From the IMG/VR virus record IMGVR_UViG_3300035698_003132, positions 1 to 21,581 of that record: a DNA stretch of 21,581 bases; one strand, 5' to 3'. This stretch comes from a virus. Below, in pieces: positions 1 through 7,340 of the stretch. The notes under the pieces were generated by a model. It had not been told where the DNA came from. It made no database searches and saw nothing but the letters and a program-made list of their open reading frames with translations. A program made the translations under genes and the position numbers. Every line of letters begins with the position of its first letter. The stretch's first letter is position 1.

Positions 1-2
1 AG

Positions 3-308
3 GAAAAGGCTTTCTTTGGAGCATATCCAACAGAGGTTGCTCCATTACAGATGATTACACCTCCAGCTCTTAGAATGATGCCACCAATGATTAAAGCTCT
101 GATTAGAAATGATGCTAGTGTTATTAGCGATTATCATATCTGGACTATGTTTCCATTCGGAAGGATAGGGAGAGATATATTTGGTAAAGGTAATGTTATG
201 GAGAACCCATATCAGATAATAGAGAAGACAACTGGTATTCCTTATAGAGAGATAAGTAGAAGTATGGTTGAAACTAGGGGTACTAAACCATTTGTAGGAG
301 GGTATTAG
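3..308 (+). CDS. C-terminal end of a large phage protein (LPD38-like tail), partial
   Basis: An open frame runs in from the left edge without a stop, so this is the 3' end of a longer gene; the ATG at 51 is probably internal. The visible 101 residues contain PPALRMMPPMIKALIRND, then FPFGRIGRDIFG and ENPYQIIEKTTGIPYREI. The pattern of an FGR-RD segment followed by NP and a Leu/Thr-Gly-Ile-Pro motif resembles the C-terminal LPD38-type region of very large phage internal-virion or polyvalent proteins. That family call is from memory of the motif, not a search. It is convergent with the next gene and ends just before a terminator, consistent with the end of the late structural operon. Confidence 0.6.
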   Translation, partial: EKAFFGAYPTEVAPLQMITPPALRMMPPMIKALIRNDASVISDYHIWTMFPFGRIGRDIFGKGNVMENPYQIIEKTTGIPYREISRSMVETRGTKPFVGGY

Positions 309-341
309 ATTTCAGCACTAGATTCGGCGATTATTTTTCGG

Positions 342-374
342 GGGTACCTACTAAGCTCAATAGGTACCCTTTTT
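342..374 (+). terminator. Rho-independent terminator ending the plus-strand gene
   Basis: A perfect 9-bp stem (GGGTACCTA at 342-350, TAGGTACCC at 361-369) with a 10-base loop is followed directly by a T run at 370-374. The T run lies on the plus-strand side only; the base run to the left does not give a U tract for minus-strand transcripts. It therefore terminates the gene ending at 308. The right arm and loop overlap the last codons and stop of the convergent phosphoesterase gene. Confidence 0.85.
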
Positions 375-923
375 GTTTTCCCTTTGCGCTAATATAATCA
401 TTTCTTCCAGTTTCCTCGGCATAAACTTCTGTACGTCAACTCCTACGTTTATCAGTGGTACTTCTGGGTAGTTCTTATTTCTGTTTGCAATCCATGCTTC
501 ATGTACATGTCCACATAGTACAATATCAACATTGTTTAGCATGTGTTCCGTGTCATACACTGGATTTACTGGTTTATTCATTGGAGGTATGTGTGTTAGT
601 AATATTATTTTCTTACTCTGGTGTATTACTCCGTATGATAACATACCTCTTATTCCATTGTTCCTATCATGGTTACCTTTTATAAATACTATTTTACCAT
701 TAAGCTGGTTTATCCAGTGTTGGGCTTTCTTGCCGTATCCTTCTTTCCCAGTATAGAAACAGAAATCTCCTAGGTGATACACTAGGTCATCTTTTTTCAC
801 TCTGTTATTCCAATTCCTTATTAGTGTCTCATTCATTTTTTCTATGTTATCAAATGGTCTTTTACAGTATTTTATTATATTAGCATGTCCGAAATGCATA
901 TCTGCTGTTACGAATATATCCAT
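357..923 (-). CDS. Calcineurin-like metallophosphoesterase
   Basis: A 188-residue protein with the full metallophosphoesterase motif series: D8-M-H10 in TADMHFGH, G52-D53 in HLGDF, the GNHD box at 83-86, H111 in LLTHIPP and GHVH at 138-141. These residues bind the two-metal centre in this family. The length is typical of the small phage and bacterial phosphoesterases that begin with an (S/A)D-x-HFGH motif; in vivo substrates of phage members are unclear (nucleotide or nucleic-acid phosphoesters are possible). It is the last gene of the minus-strand arm, and its start lies one base after the stop of the small Cys-rich gene, which suggests translational coupling. Confidence 0.9.
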   Translation of the reverse strand: MDIFVTADMHFGHANIIKYCKRPFDNIEKMNETLIRNWNNRVKKDDLVYHLGDFCFYTGKEGYGKKAQHWINQLNGKIVFIKGNHDRNNGIRGMLSYGVIHQSKKIILLTHIPPMNKPVNPVYDTEHMLNNVDIVLCGHVHEAWIANRNKNYPEVPLINVGVDVQKFMPRKLEEMIILAQRENKKGTY

Positions 924-924
924 A

Positions 925-1062
925 TTATACCTTCTTTTCTATTCTTGCTTCCCATATTGGACAATATATTATCTTTTGACCAGATTTCCTCTTGTTATAT
1001 ATTTTGCATTTCTTCTGGTGTGTGCATGTAGCGCATGATCTTTTAATCTTTTTCTTTTTCAT
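925..1062 (-). CDS. Small Lys-rich Cys protein (zinc-knuckle-like), 45 aa
   Basis: A short frame, MKKKKIKRSCATCTHQ onward, with Cys at 10, 13, 19 and 34, a possible zinc site, in a very basic protein. It begins inside the end of the upstream gene (20-base overlap) and stops one base before the phosphoesterase start, so it fills an otherwise empty 120-base gap exactly. The ribosome binding site is weak, so translation probably depends on coupling. Function unknown; the call rests on its fit in the operon and the Cys pattern. Confidence 0.55.
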   Translation of the reverse strand: MKKKKIKRSCATCTHQKKCKIYNKRKSGQKIIYCPIWEARIEKKV

Positions 1063-1480
1063 AAGTATACACTTTTGTATCGAATTTTTCCATTATCTCT
1101 ATGAATTCACTTAGCATAGTCCCAGCAAATACTGCTGTTTTGTCAACAGAGAACATATTAGTTATTAACCATGGTGTCATTAACGAGTTAATCATTTCTA
1201 CTGAATATGGAGAGTTTGAGAAGTGATACTTTGGTTCTATAAAATAGTTATCATCAATAGCTACTTTTATTATTTCCCATTTAGGTGTGCCATCTTCATT
1301 CCAATCTTTTGGGAATCTCGTAGCTCTATCTTCTAAGTCTGGTCTAGCTGGTGCATATGGTTCTCCTGCGTTATGTTCATAAGGAGCATCATCCCAATCA
1401 TCTCCCCATTGTTTATCAATATCTTGAGTAGTAAAGTATATCCATGGTAAGTCTACGTAACATAGTCTATATTCTTTCAT
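1043..1480 (-). CDS. Conserved phage hypothetical protein, 145 aa
   Basis: The protein contains YFTTQDIDKQWGDDWDDAPY followed by EHNAGEPY, and KDWNEDGTPKWEIIKVAID near the middle. This acidic, Trp-rich pattern is one I associate with small proteins in early regions of Gram-positive phages, with no known function. A strong AGGAGG sits at normal spacing before the ATG. There is no signal peptide, membrane segment or catalytic motif. It lies in the run of small minus-strand genes downstream of the replication block. Confidence 0.75.
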   Translation of the reverse strand: MKEYRLCYVDLPWIYFTTQDIDKQWGDDWDDAPYEHNAGEPYAPARPDLEDRATRFPKDWNEDGTPKWEIIKVAIDDNYFIEPKYHFSNSPYSVEMINSLMTPWLITNMFSVDKTAVFAGTMLSEFIEIMEKFDTKVYTYEKEKD

Positions 1481-1509
1481 GTTACCTCCTAGTTTTTAAT
1501 TAAGTTAGC

Positions 1510-1734
1510 TTAATTGATATAACATTTTATTATATCATCGTCTCGTAAATCTTCTATTACTTCTATCCCGTTGTATTCATAAATATTATCTGCTAACATC
1601 ATTCCAATTACATCTTTCATTTCTTCTCTTAGTTTAATCAAATATTTTTTGCTTAACCTAATTAATGTTGGTGGTCTGCCATATCTTTGCCATACATCAT
1701 TAATTTCTTCTTGGATTTTCTCATGTAAATCCAT
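1510..1734 (-). CDS. Phage hypothetical protein, 74 aa
   Basis: The start is placed at the ATG at 1734 because the AAGGAGG leaves about five bases to that ATG but almost none to the GTG just upstream at 1737. The protein has YGRPPTLIRLSKKYLIKLRE and then EYNGIEVIE, a pattern seen in small phage proteins whose end reads roughly -Y-G-I-x-V/I. Function unknown. It sits six bases or so downstream of the next upstream gene and shares the same operon. Confidence 0.7.
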   Translation of the reverse strand: MDLHEKIQEEINDVWQRYGRPPTLIRLSKKYLIKLREEMKDVIGMMLADNIYEYNGIEVIEDLRDDDIIKCYIN

Positions 1735-1743
1735 CACTCCTCC

Positions 1744-1935
1744 TTAATCTATACAATGTATTATTTCTGGTATTTCTTCTTTGATTTTTTCTATTAGTTC
1801 TTCCTTGGTAAGCTCATCCTTATTTCTTTCTCTTCTTATTATACCACCTATATTAAATAGAGCAGAAAAGAAGTCAAAGGCACAGGCTCTTATTAATACA
1901 CCGCTTTTATCTTCTTCATCAAATATTATTTTCAT
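1744..1935 (-). CDS. Hypothetical protein, 63 aa
   Basis: A short acidic protein with a moderately hydrophobic stretch around residues 13-33 (a likely amphipathic helix or buried core, not a clear membrane span) and a charged helical tail rich in Glu and Lys. AGGGGAAGTGA precedes the ATG. Its start abuts the stop of the upstream gene at 1936 with no gap, indicating cotranslation. I do not recognise the family. Confidence 0.6.
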   Translation of the reverse strand: MKIIFDEEDKSGVLIRACAFDFFSALFNIGGIIRRERNKDELTKEELIEKIKEEIPEIIHCID

Positions 1936-2172
1936 TCACTTCCCCTCTGGTGGTTCTGGTTTATCATTCATTTCTTCTACATATTCTAATACATCTTGGA
2001 AATTATCTTCCGTCAAGTCTCCAAGATACTTGTCTACTAAATAAAATAGATTTTTATGGTCTTCCAGTTCGGATAGGAGTTCTGACATTTCTTCAGGTAT
2101 TATTTCTATTGTTATCATATCACTAAGTGAATCTTTAAGTGATTCTATAAATTTATCTATCATCGTTTTCAT
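1936..2172 (-). CDS. Acidic hypothetical protein, 78 aa
   Basis: A helical, Glu/Asp-rich protein (SELLSELEDHKNLFYLVDKY) ending in a Pro-rich tail, EPPEGK. A GAGAGGA site lies upstream of the ATG. Its ATGA start overlaps the stop of the possible small gene at 2169-2276, a typical coupled arrangement. High acidity in a small early phage protein can indicate a DNA-mimic or inhibitor role, but nothing here shows that. Confidence 0.6.
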   Translation of the reverse strand: MKTMIDKFIESLKDSLSDMITIEIIPEEMSELLSELEDHKNLFYLVDKYLGDLTEDNFQDVLEYVEEMNDKPEPPEGK

Positions 2173-2276
2173 TTTTTAGTCCTCTCTTGGTAGTTTTTTA
2201 CCTTTTGCTTTAGTTCTAGCCACTCTTTTCTTACTTTAGCAAGTTCTTCAGTTCTGTCTTTCTTCTTACTATTAAT
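2169..2276 (-). CDS. Possible small coiled-coil protein with a non-ATG start, 35 aa
   Basis: The frame between 2359 and 2169 is open and coding-like: NSKKKDRTEELAKVRKEW then LELKQKVKNYQERTKK, a highly charged helix. It ends in an ATGA overlap with the next gene. No ATG or GTG exists in the frame. The best start is an ATT at 2274-2276, six bases after AAAGGAG; a TTG at 2298-2300 is an alternative. ATT starts are rare, so the gene is uncertain. The frame is open further upstream, through the hairpin at 2300-2340, up to a TAA inside the preceding gene. Confidence 0.35.
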   Translation of the reverse strand: MNSKKKDRTEELAKVRKEWLELKQKVKNYQERTKK

Positions 2277-2299
2277 GTTATTCTCCTTTAATGTGAGCA

Positions 2300-2340
2300 A
2301 TACCCCCTCAGAGCTCCATATCTCAACTCTAAGGGGATAT
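2300..2340 (-). promoter_or_regulatory. Strong RNA hairpin in the minus-strand transcript
   Basis: Arms 2300-2313 and 2327-2340 pair over 14 positions with a 13-base loop. On the plus strand two positions are C/A mismatches, but on the minus-strand RNA the same positions become G-U pairs, so all 14 pair. That asymmetry supports function as RNA on the transcribed strand. No U tract follows, so it is not a simple terminator. It sits between the 126-aa gene and the possible 35-aa gene; RNA processing or translation control are options. Confidence 0.6.
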
Positions 2341-2358
2341 CTTTCATTGTTAGTGTTA

Positions 2359-2739
2359 CTAGACCAACTTAACCTTTATTGCTTCGCATTTACTCATTTT
2401 ATGTACATCTTTACCATCTGGTTCTAGTTTTTGTTCTGCTTCTGTTTTTAGCTTATAAGTATGGTGTCTGATTTCTTGTACCATATCCCAGACTACTCTA
2501 GCATCATTATTAAGCTTCTTACTACGTAAGCTAATCCTGTTAGGATTTTCATACATATGTAATATCAGAGTGTGTATAGCTCTATATTCTTTCTTGAATA
2601 TCTCTAGTCCTTCACCATAAGGAAATACATTTCTAAATGCAAAGTTCCATTGTCCTATTTGTAGTTTTAACAGAACATCTAATGCCATAAATAAAAGATT
2701 AAGTTGTTTATCATTTTGTAACTCTATAGTATGTTTCAT
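2359..2739 (-). CDS. Hypothetical protein, 126 aa
   Basis: A mainly helical protein. The N-terminal half has hydrophobic helices (LNLLFMALDVLLKLQIG), then FKKEYRAIHTLILHMYEN, then a basic C-terminus. TGAGGT lies before the ATG, and its ATG shares one base with the stop of the upstream membrane-protein gene (TAATG). No known motif. It lies downstream of the replication block in the same operon. Confidence 0.65.
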   Translation of the reverse strand: MKHTIELQNDKQLNLLFMALDVLLKLQIGQWNFAFRNVFPYGEGLEIFKKEYRAIHTLILHMYENPNRISLRSKKLNNDARVVWDMVQEIRHHTYKLKTEAEQKLEPDGKDVHKMSKCEAIKVKLV

Positions 2740-2936
2740 TATAACCTCAATATTTTCTTATAAAATGCTATATTAAAATTTAATATTAGTTTTACAGTAA
2801 ATCCAAATATATGTATAAATAGATCTAATTGTATTTTCTCTGTTATCGAAAACCCTATACAAAATATTCCACTGAGTACCTGAATAGCATACCCAGCTTT
2901 GCCTTCTTCGCTCAGATCATATAGATTAATAAACAC
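2739..2936 (-). CDS. Small membrane protein, 65 aa
   Basis: The protein starts with GTG, overlapping by one base the TAG stop of the Gp157-like gene. Two hydrophobic stretches at about residues 15-31 and 38-58 predict a two-span membrane protein, with a basic end (KKILRL). There is no other in-frame start before the first span. No ribosome site stands out, so translation is probably coupled to the upstream gene. Function unknown; small membrane proteins in phage early operons may alter the host envelope. Confidence 0.55.
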   Translation of the reverse strand: MFINLYDLSEEGKAGYAIQVLSGIFCIGFSITEKIQLDLFIHIFGFTVKLILNFNIAFYKKILRL

Positions 2937-3475
2937 TAAGATCTTCTTATTCTATCTAATTGTGGTACTAAGGCTCCCGTTATTTGTTCTCCCTGCTTTT
3001 GAGCAGCTATAGCATCTTTCTTTAGAGCATCTGTATCTACCATGTTTACCATGTCTACATATTTATACTTATCATGTATCTTTTCCTTGTCATAGACTAA
3101 TGATCCCCATCCAGTATACAATGTATACCGTGCTGACGATGTCTGTATCTTACCATCTTTACCAAGAGTCTTTATGATACTTGGTATTAGTACACCATTA
3201 AGATGCTTTTTCAACTTTTCTCTTGAGTTAACCTTTGTACTTATTCTCATGACTTCTTTTCGGTAAACATCTTTGATTGCTCTATATTTAGCTATTTCTG
3301 TGTCAATATGCATTCTGAAAGCATCTATGTTATCTACTTTCTCCATCATACTATTAAGTAATTCCTGTTGTTTTATTCCTAGCTCTTTAATCTTTTCAGC
3401 ATCATCCTCATCTACCATCTTCATGTCATCTTCTATATTTAGCCATTCATTAATTAGTTTCTGTGTTGTCTTCAT
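2936..3475 (-). CDS. Siphovirus Gp157-like protein
   Basis: A 179-residue protein with an N-terminal coiled coil followed by EIAKYRAIKDVYRKEVMRI, a central helix, then KIQTSSARYTLYTGWGSLVY and a C-terminal segment ending with GEQITGALVPQ. This order (helical N-terminus, a K-I-x-T-x-x-x-x-x-Y/F strand, a final G-x-x-I-x-G-A) matches the Gp157 family found in phage replication/recombination regions, where it is thought to act in DNA metabolism. The biochemical role of the family is not settled. It overlaps the upstream 84-aa gene by 26 bases. Confidence 0.7.
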   Translation of the reverse strand: MKTTQKLINEWLNIEDDMKMVDEDDAEKIKELGIKQQELLNSMMEKVDNIDAFRMHIDTEIAKYRAIKDVYRKEVMRISTKVNSREKLKKHLNGVLIPSIIKTLGKDGKIQTSSARYTLYTGWGSLVYDKEKIHDKYKYVDMVNMVDTDALKKDAIAAQKQGEQITGALVPQLDRIRRS

Positions 3476-3704
3476 ATTTCACTCCTATATCGTCTTCTTT
3501 TATTTGACATGCTTTTACATTTATTAATTCTTCTAGTGCCTGACTTGACACCAATTCTATATTTTCTTGCATTTCTTCATTCCATTCTTTAACAGAGCTT
3601 ATAGCCTCTGCTTCGGTATATGCTCTAAGTGTTGTTTGCCACTTCTGAGAAACATTCTCATTCCACGTTACTTGCCATAGTGGTTTCTTATTTTTATTAC
3701 TCAT
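3450..3704 (-). CDS. Hypothetical protein, 84 aa
   Basis: The start is set at the ATG at 3704 (MSNKNKKPLWQ), four bases after AAAGGAGA and overlapping the helicase stop as TAATG; a longer frame to 3740 lies inside the helicase gene and lacks its own site. The protein contains LWQVTWNENVSQKWQTT and TEAEAISSVKEWNEE, which looks like a small alpha/beta phage protein. No function can be assigned. Confidence 0.65.
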   Translation of the reverse strand: MSNKNKKPLWQVTWNENVSQKWQTTLRAYTEAEAISSVKEWNEEMQENIELVSSQALEELINVKACQIKEDDIGVKYEDNTETN

Positions 3705-5476
3705 TAGTTCTCCTTTAATAGTCTCCAACTTGGTGTCCATTTACATTTGAAATCAAATAGATCTCCATCAGAATTCTTAAACATTTCTACTACTCTGTCT
3801 GATGAATCTGCTTTACCCTTAATTCCAATTACCTTACGACTTGCATTTTCTATTGCGCCACTTCCTAATCCAGCATATAGGTCTAGTATTTCATTGCGAC
3901 TATATTGACGTGATACTTGAGAAATTTGTATAATAATAATATCCAGATTTACAGCTAAACTACTGAATTGATGAGATATGTTTCTAATTTGTGTATACTG
4001 ATCTTTAGCTCCCATGTCAACTAAATCTATATAGTCTACAACTACACAAGATGGATTAAGTTCTTTAATCTTATCTTTAATCTGTTGCATAGTTGGTGAT
4101 ATAGTTTGCATAGTTATATGACCAAGTTTATCTTTATTATTCTTATATATTTCTTTATACTGTTCTGATACTGTGTCTTTATCTACATCAGCAGCAATTT
4201 GAAGATTTCTCCTATGCATTACCCATCCACTTAATTCTAATGATAAGTAAAGTGTTGGTATTTGCCAATTCTTATGAATTCTACTAGTGCCCATATTGAG
4301 TCCCATAATAATATTTTGTGCTAGTGCGGTTTTATTACTGCCCGTATAACCAAATATTGTTACAAGTTCACCTGGATATATAGTGGCATCTATTGATGAG
4401 GGTAAATCAAATATCTTTTGTAGTTCTATTACTCTACCATCCCAACTTGTACTCATTCTTTCCTCCAATGCTTTTTGTAAGTCATCTGCATTATATGTGT
4501 CTATCAGATAGTCCTTACGTTTAAAGTGCATACAACGTGGATTACAATACCTTTTTAATAACCAATCATTACATCCGTATTTGTAATTTGAATTATATAC
4601 ATATTCAACTTTTTCAAGTACTAACGACTCGTCTAATGAATTATCATTCCAATGTAATAAAGCTGCTTTTGTTGCATCAGACGGAATACCACTGCGTCTA
4701 AAGTGAGAAGCTAGTCTTAATATAGCATTATTTCTAGTCCCTTCCTTGGCTCCATTATTATATAATGTTTGTACACATGGTACTATCGTTTTAGGTTCAA
4801 TTACATCTTGAAAGTTTCGTACAGTTGGCACTTCTTTAATTATTAAATGTTCTAACTCACCATCACCAAATTTCTCAGTAAATACAAAATCTAATCTTTG
4901 TCTTGTAGCTAGTTGTCTGATATCTGCTGGCTTTAAAGTATTAACTTCATGTAGAGATATCGGTATTTTATACAACCCACTCTTTTCACTTTTAGTATGA
5001 ATACACCTATATAAAGCTCCCCTTTTATATATTGCAAGGTCTAAATTAGAAGATAATTTCTTCATTGTCTCCTTTAAGATATATGGTAAGTCCTTTGAAT
5101 CACCAAATCCGAAACAGGCTCTATGTATATCTACATGGTAACCTGTTCCACTAAAATATATTTGGCAGTTATCTTCACTAATACCCTCGTCTTGCAATGT
5201 ATATAATACTGCATGAAGTTTCTTTAGTGTATAATCGTCTGAATTATCTCCTTTATCAATATCTATTGGTATAAAAGATAATCCTTGTGATCCAGCATAA
5301 CCTTTTATTGATTTAAACTTCTCTATGTGTACATTAAGGTCTTCTGGATAAGTGTAAACAGATCTAAAGACAGCGGTAGTTTGTCCATGTTGTTGAATAT
5401 ACTTAGGAAGTTCCTCTTCTTGAATAAATTTACCTCTTTGAGTAGGACTACCTATGGCTATCTCTAAATATTTCAT
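3704..5476 (-). CDS. Fused AEP primase and DnaB-type replicative helicase
   Basis: 590 residues with two enzymatic halves. The N-terminal half resembles archaeo-eukaryotic-type primase: IPIDIDKG with D72-x-D74 metal ligands, and FSGTGYHVDI (109-118) with the S-G-x-G-x-H nucleotide-binding motif. Next come a helical primase C-terminal-like part and a Cys cluster (C302, C311, C315), possibly a metal site. The C-terminal half is a RecA-fold DnaB-like helicase: Walker A GYTGSNKT (376-383), E414 in LSLEL, Walker B VVVDYID (478-484), and IIIQISQVSRQY after it. It would prime and unwind at the phage fork. It follows the SSB-like gene by two bases. Confidence 0.9.
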   Translation of the reverse strand: MKYLEIAIGSPTQRGKFIQEEELPKYIQQHGQTTAVFRSVYTYPEDLNVHIEKFKSIKGYAGSQGLSFIPIDIDKGDNSDDYTLKKLHAVLYTLQDEGISEDNCQIYFSGTGYHVDIHRACFGFGDSKDLPYILKETMKKLSSNLDLAIYKRGALYRCIHTKSEKSGLYKIPISLHEVNTLKPADIRQLATRQRLDFVFTEKFGDGELEHLIIKEVPTVRNFQDVIEPKTIVPCVQTLYNNGAKEGTRNNAILRLASHFRRSGIPSDATKAALLHWNDNSLDESLVLEKVEYVYNSNYKYGCNDWLLKRYCNPRCMHFKRKDYLIDTYNADDLQKALEERMSTSWDGRVIELQKIFDLPSSIDATIYPGELVTIFGYTGSNKTALAQNIIMGLNMGTSRIHKNWQIPTLYLSLELSGWVMHRRNLQIAADVDKDTVSEQYKEIYKNNKDKLGHITMQTISPTMQQIKDKIKELNPSCVVVDYIDLVDMGAKDQYTQIRNISHQFSSLAVNLDIIIIQISQVSRQYSRNEILDLYAGLGSGAIENASRKVIGIKGKADSSDRVVEMFKNSDGDLFDFKCKWTPSWRLLKEN

Positions 5477-5478
5477 AA

Positions 5479-6066
5479 CTAAAATCCTGCGTTATATGTT
5501 TTATCGTTAGTTACGATTCCACTATCTACAATTATCTTTTGATCATCATCGTTTTCATTGTATTCTACAAGATATTTATTTCTCTGCATAAATTTAATAT
5601 ATCCAGTAATATCCTGCATACCTTGAGATGTATTAGGTACAAGCATTGGATAAGCATTAGAATATACCTTACCATCTTTCTTACTCTTTTGTTTATAAAT
5701 ATAAGTTATATATGGAAATTTAGTTATATCTATATATTTACCAAGATATTGTTCTATATCTTCTACAAGCTTATCGTTCTTATCTACCCACATACCCTTA
5801 ATATTGACTCCTCCTTGTTCTCCAATACCATCAAATACACGATAGATTCTTTTTAAGAAAGAATTCTCTTTAATGTTACCATTTTCATCCCAATCAAATG
5901 ATCCAAATATAGAGCATTTCTTAGGGTATTCTGATCCTTCTACCTTTAATATTAAATCTAATGCTATATCAACAGCGTCTACGTTCTTGTTTTGAACATC
6001 CTGAATTGCTACAGCCTTAAATCCCGTGAAACTACCTCCACTACTTTTTGGTGGTCTTACTGGCAT
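5479..6066 (-). CDS. Possible single-strand DNA-binding protein
   Basis: A 195-residue protein between the Sak4-like ATPase and the primase-helicase, with zero gap to the former and two bases to the latter. It has a disordered Gly/Ser/Pro N-terminus, a strand-rich middle (ALDLILKVEG, KKCSIFGSFDWDENGN) and an acidic segment near the end (YNENDDDQ). Position and composition fit the SSB or DUF669-like partner usually found next to Sak4 ATPases. I do not see a diagnostic OB-fold motif, so this is inference from context. The ATG has GGAGGCG upstream within the previous gene's end. Confidence 0.5.
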   Translation of the reverse strand: MPVRPPKSSGGSFTGFKAVAIQDVQNKNVDAVDIALDLILKVEGSEYPKKCSIFGSFDWDENGNIKENSFLKRIYRVFDGIGEQGGVNIKGMWVDKNDKLVEDIEQYLGKYIDITKFPYITYIYKQKSKKDGKVYSNAYPMLVPNTSQGMQDITGYIKFMQRNKYLVEYNENDDDQKIIVDSGIVTNDKTYNAGF

Positions 6067-6945
6067 TTACGCCTCCTTTTTCTTATATGTTTTTAATTCT
6101 TCTACAACTGCATTATAATCAAATGGTAATCTCTTTTGTCGCAATGGTTCAAGTCTACTTCCTACCGCTCTTTCATCATAAGATAAAAATGATACATAAT
6201 ATTTACCATCAGTTTTAGATGCAGTTGTATAACCAATAACATCAGCTTTACCAGTTAACAATCCTGCTAATCCCTTTGGTAAATCTGGTGCAAGTTGAAC
6301 TTTGCCATCTTGTACTGAAGAAGGTTTGCTATGAGATGTCATTATTAAGTCTGATCCCGCTTTTCTTAATACATCTTGTAATGCTTCTACTCCTCTAGCT
6401 ACTCTATTCTTAGCTTTATTCCATCCAGCTCCCCACTCTGCATCTGCGATATTATCAATTTTTAATTCTTTTACTACACTAGCTTCTACCCATTCATTTA
6501 CCTTGTCAATAGTATCAATAGCTACTGCATCATAAGGTAATGTATTCCACTCATTTCTGAGCCATGATAGCACTTCATAAAATGCGAATACAGGCATTGG
6601 TTTACCTTTGTCTTTACCAGACCGATAGTAATAACCTCTTTCTTCTGGTGGTATTGGTTCAAATACTTGTTGTTTCTTACCTTCTTCTGTTACAAATACA
6701 GGCTTACCATTCTCAAGCATTTCTCTTGTTGGTTGTTCTAAACAGACTACTGGTATAATATTAGCTCCATCTACAAAGTCTGCTCCAAGATCAGTATCTA
6801 TTAAAATAACCTTCTTAGAACCTTCTTTATGCCACTTAGAAGCTTGTGTAGTTTTACCAGTCTTAGGTGAACCAATAAAGTACCATGTTAATCCACCTGG
6901 CATTTGAGTCCAATCGTTTTTAATCTTTCTTACTAGTATATTCAA
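6067..6945 (-). CDS. Sak4-like RecA-fold ATPase
   Basis: 292 residues with Walker A GSPKTGKT (25-32), an aspartate strand VILIDTD (46-52) and Walker B YDAVAIDTIDKV with D144. DLIMTSHSKP forms a sensor-like strand. This is the AAA_24/Sak4 pattern of phage recombination mediators, which support single-strand annealing or replication with an SSB partner. The start codon is TTG, with GGAGG five bases upstream; there is no in-frame ATG close by. It leads the replication block and has its own promoter-like sequence at 6967-6994. Confidence 0.85.
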   Translation of the reverse strand: MNILVRKIKNDWTQMPGGLTWYFIGSPKTGKTTQASKWHKEGSKKVILIDTDLGADFVDGANIIPVVCLEQPTREMLENGKPVFVTEEGKKQQVFEPIPPEERGYYYRSGKDKGKPMPVFAFYEVLSWLRNEWNTLPYDAVAIDTIDKVNEWVEASVVKELKIDNIADAEWGAGWNKAKNRVARGVEALQDVLRKAGSDLIMTSHSKPSSVQDGKVQLAPDLPKGLAGLLTGKADVIGYTTASKTDGKYYVSFLSYDERAVGSRLEPLRQKRLPFDYNAVVEELKTYKKKEA

Positions 6946-6966
6946 ATATACCTCCCTTTTTCTTAT

Positions 6967-6994
6967 AATCTAACTAACTTTACTGTATATGCAA
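6967..6994 (-). promoter_or_regulatory. Promoter upstream of the Sak4-like gene
   Basis: On the minus strand TTGCAT (6994-6989) lies 16 bases before TAGATT (6972-6967), followed by ATAA. The -10 part belongs to the repeated GTTA(T/G)ATTATA(A/G) family found elsewhere in the window. The predicted start lies about 15 bases before the TTG codon, leaving room only for the ribosome binding site. Confidence 0.55.
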
Positions 6995-7016
6995 ATTATT
7001 TTTCCATATTCTACTC

Positions 7017-7331
7017 CTATCTGTTATCGTGGAGATCTTGTAATGCCACACCTTCCATTTCGTTCATCTTTTTATCTTCGAATGTTTGCTCCCTTGGTGG
7101 TTTTAGTAATGGTTGCAACGCCTTATTGATTGCACGTTTTATTTCAGACCATTTGAATCTTTGGTTATCACTATTTGAAGCAAGTATTTCTAATGCTGTT
7201 TGTTCTATCCATTGAGTCGCTTCCTGTTCTGAGAGAAGTTGCTTAACCTGTTCTTTTAATTTGATATTCTCTTTAAGCAGAGCGTTAGAATATCTGTCCA
7301 TGCTATCTCGTTCAGCCTTACTCTGTTCCAT
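7017..7331 (-). CDS. Coiled-coil hypothetical protein, 104 aa
   Basis: AAGGAGCTGAA precedes the ATG. The N-terminal 40 residues are a charged coiled coil (SNALLKENIKLKEQVKQLL), followed by an amphipathic helical segment (WSEIKRAINKALQPLLK) and an acidic tail. The pattern suggests a small oligomeric protein. Family unknown. It lies directly upstream of the promoter of the replication block. Confidence 0.6.
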   Translation of the reverse strand: MEQSKAERDSMDRYSNALLKENIKLKEQVKQLLSEQEATQWIEQTALEILASNSDNQRFKWSEIKRAINKALQPLLKPPREQTFEDKKMNEMEGVALQDLHDNR

Positions 7332-7340
7332 TTCAGCTCC

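Noticed and set aside
455-756. Plus-strand open frames opposite the phosphoesterase
   Set aside because: They are antisense to a gene with a full catalytic motif set, have no ribosome site, and show low-complexity hydrophobic sequence.
3705-3740. N-terminal extension of the 84-aa protein
   Set aside because: It lies inside the helicase gene and the ATG at 3704 has a strong ribosome site and stop-start overlap.
5539-5856. 105-codon plus-strand frame rich in Ile, Phe and Tyr
   Set aside because: Antisense shadow of the SSB-like gene, without ribosome site; composition follows AT-rich reverse strand.
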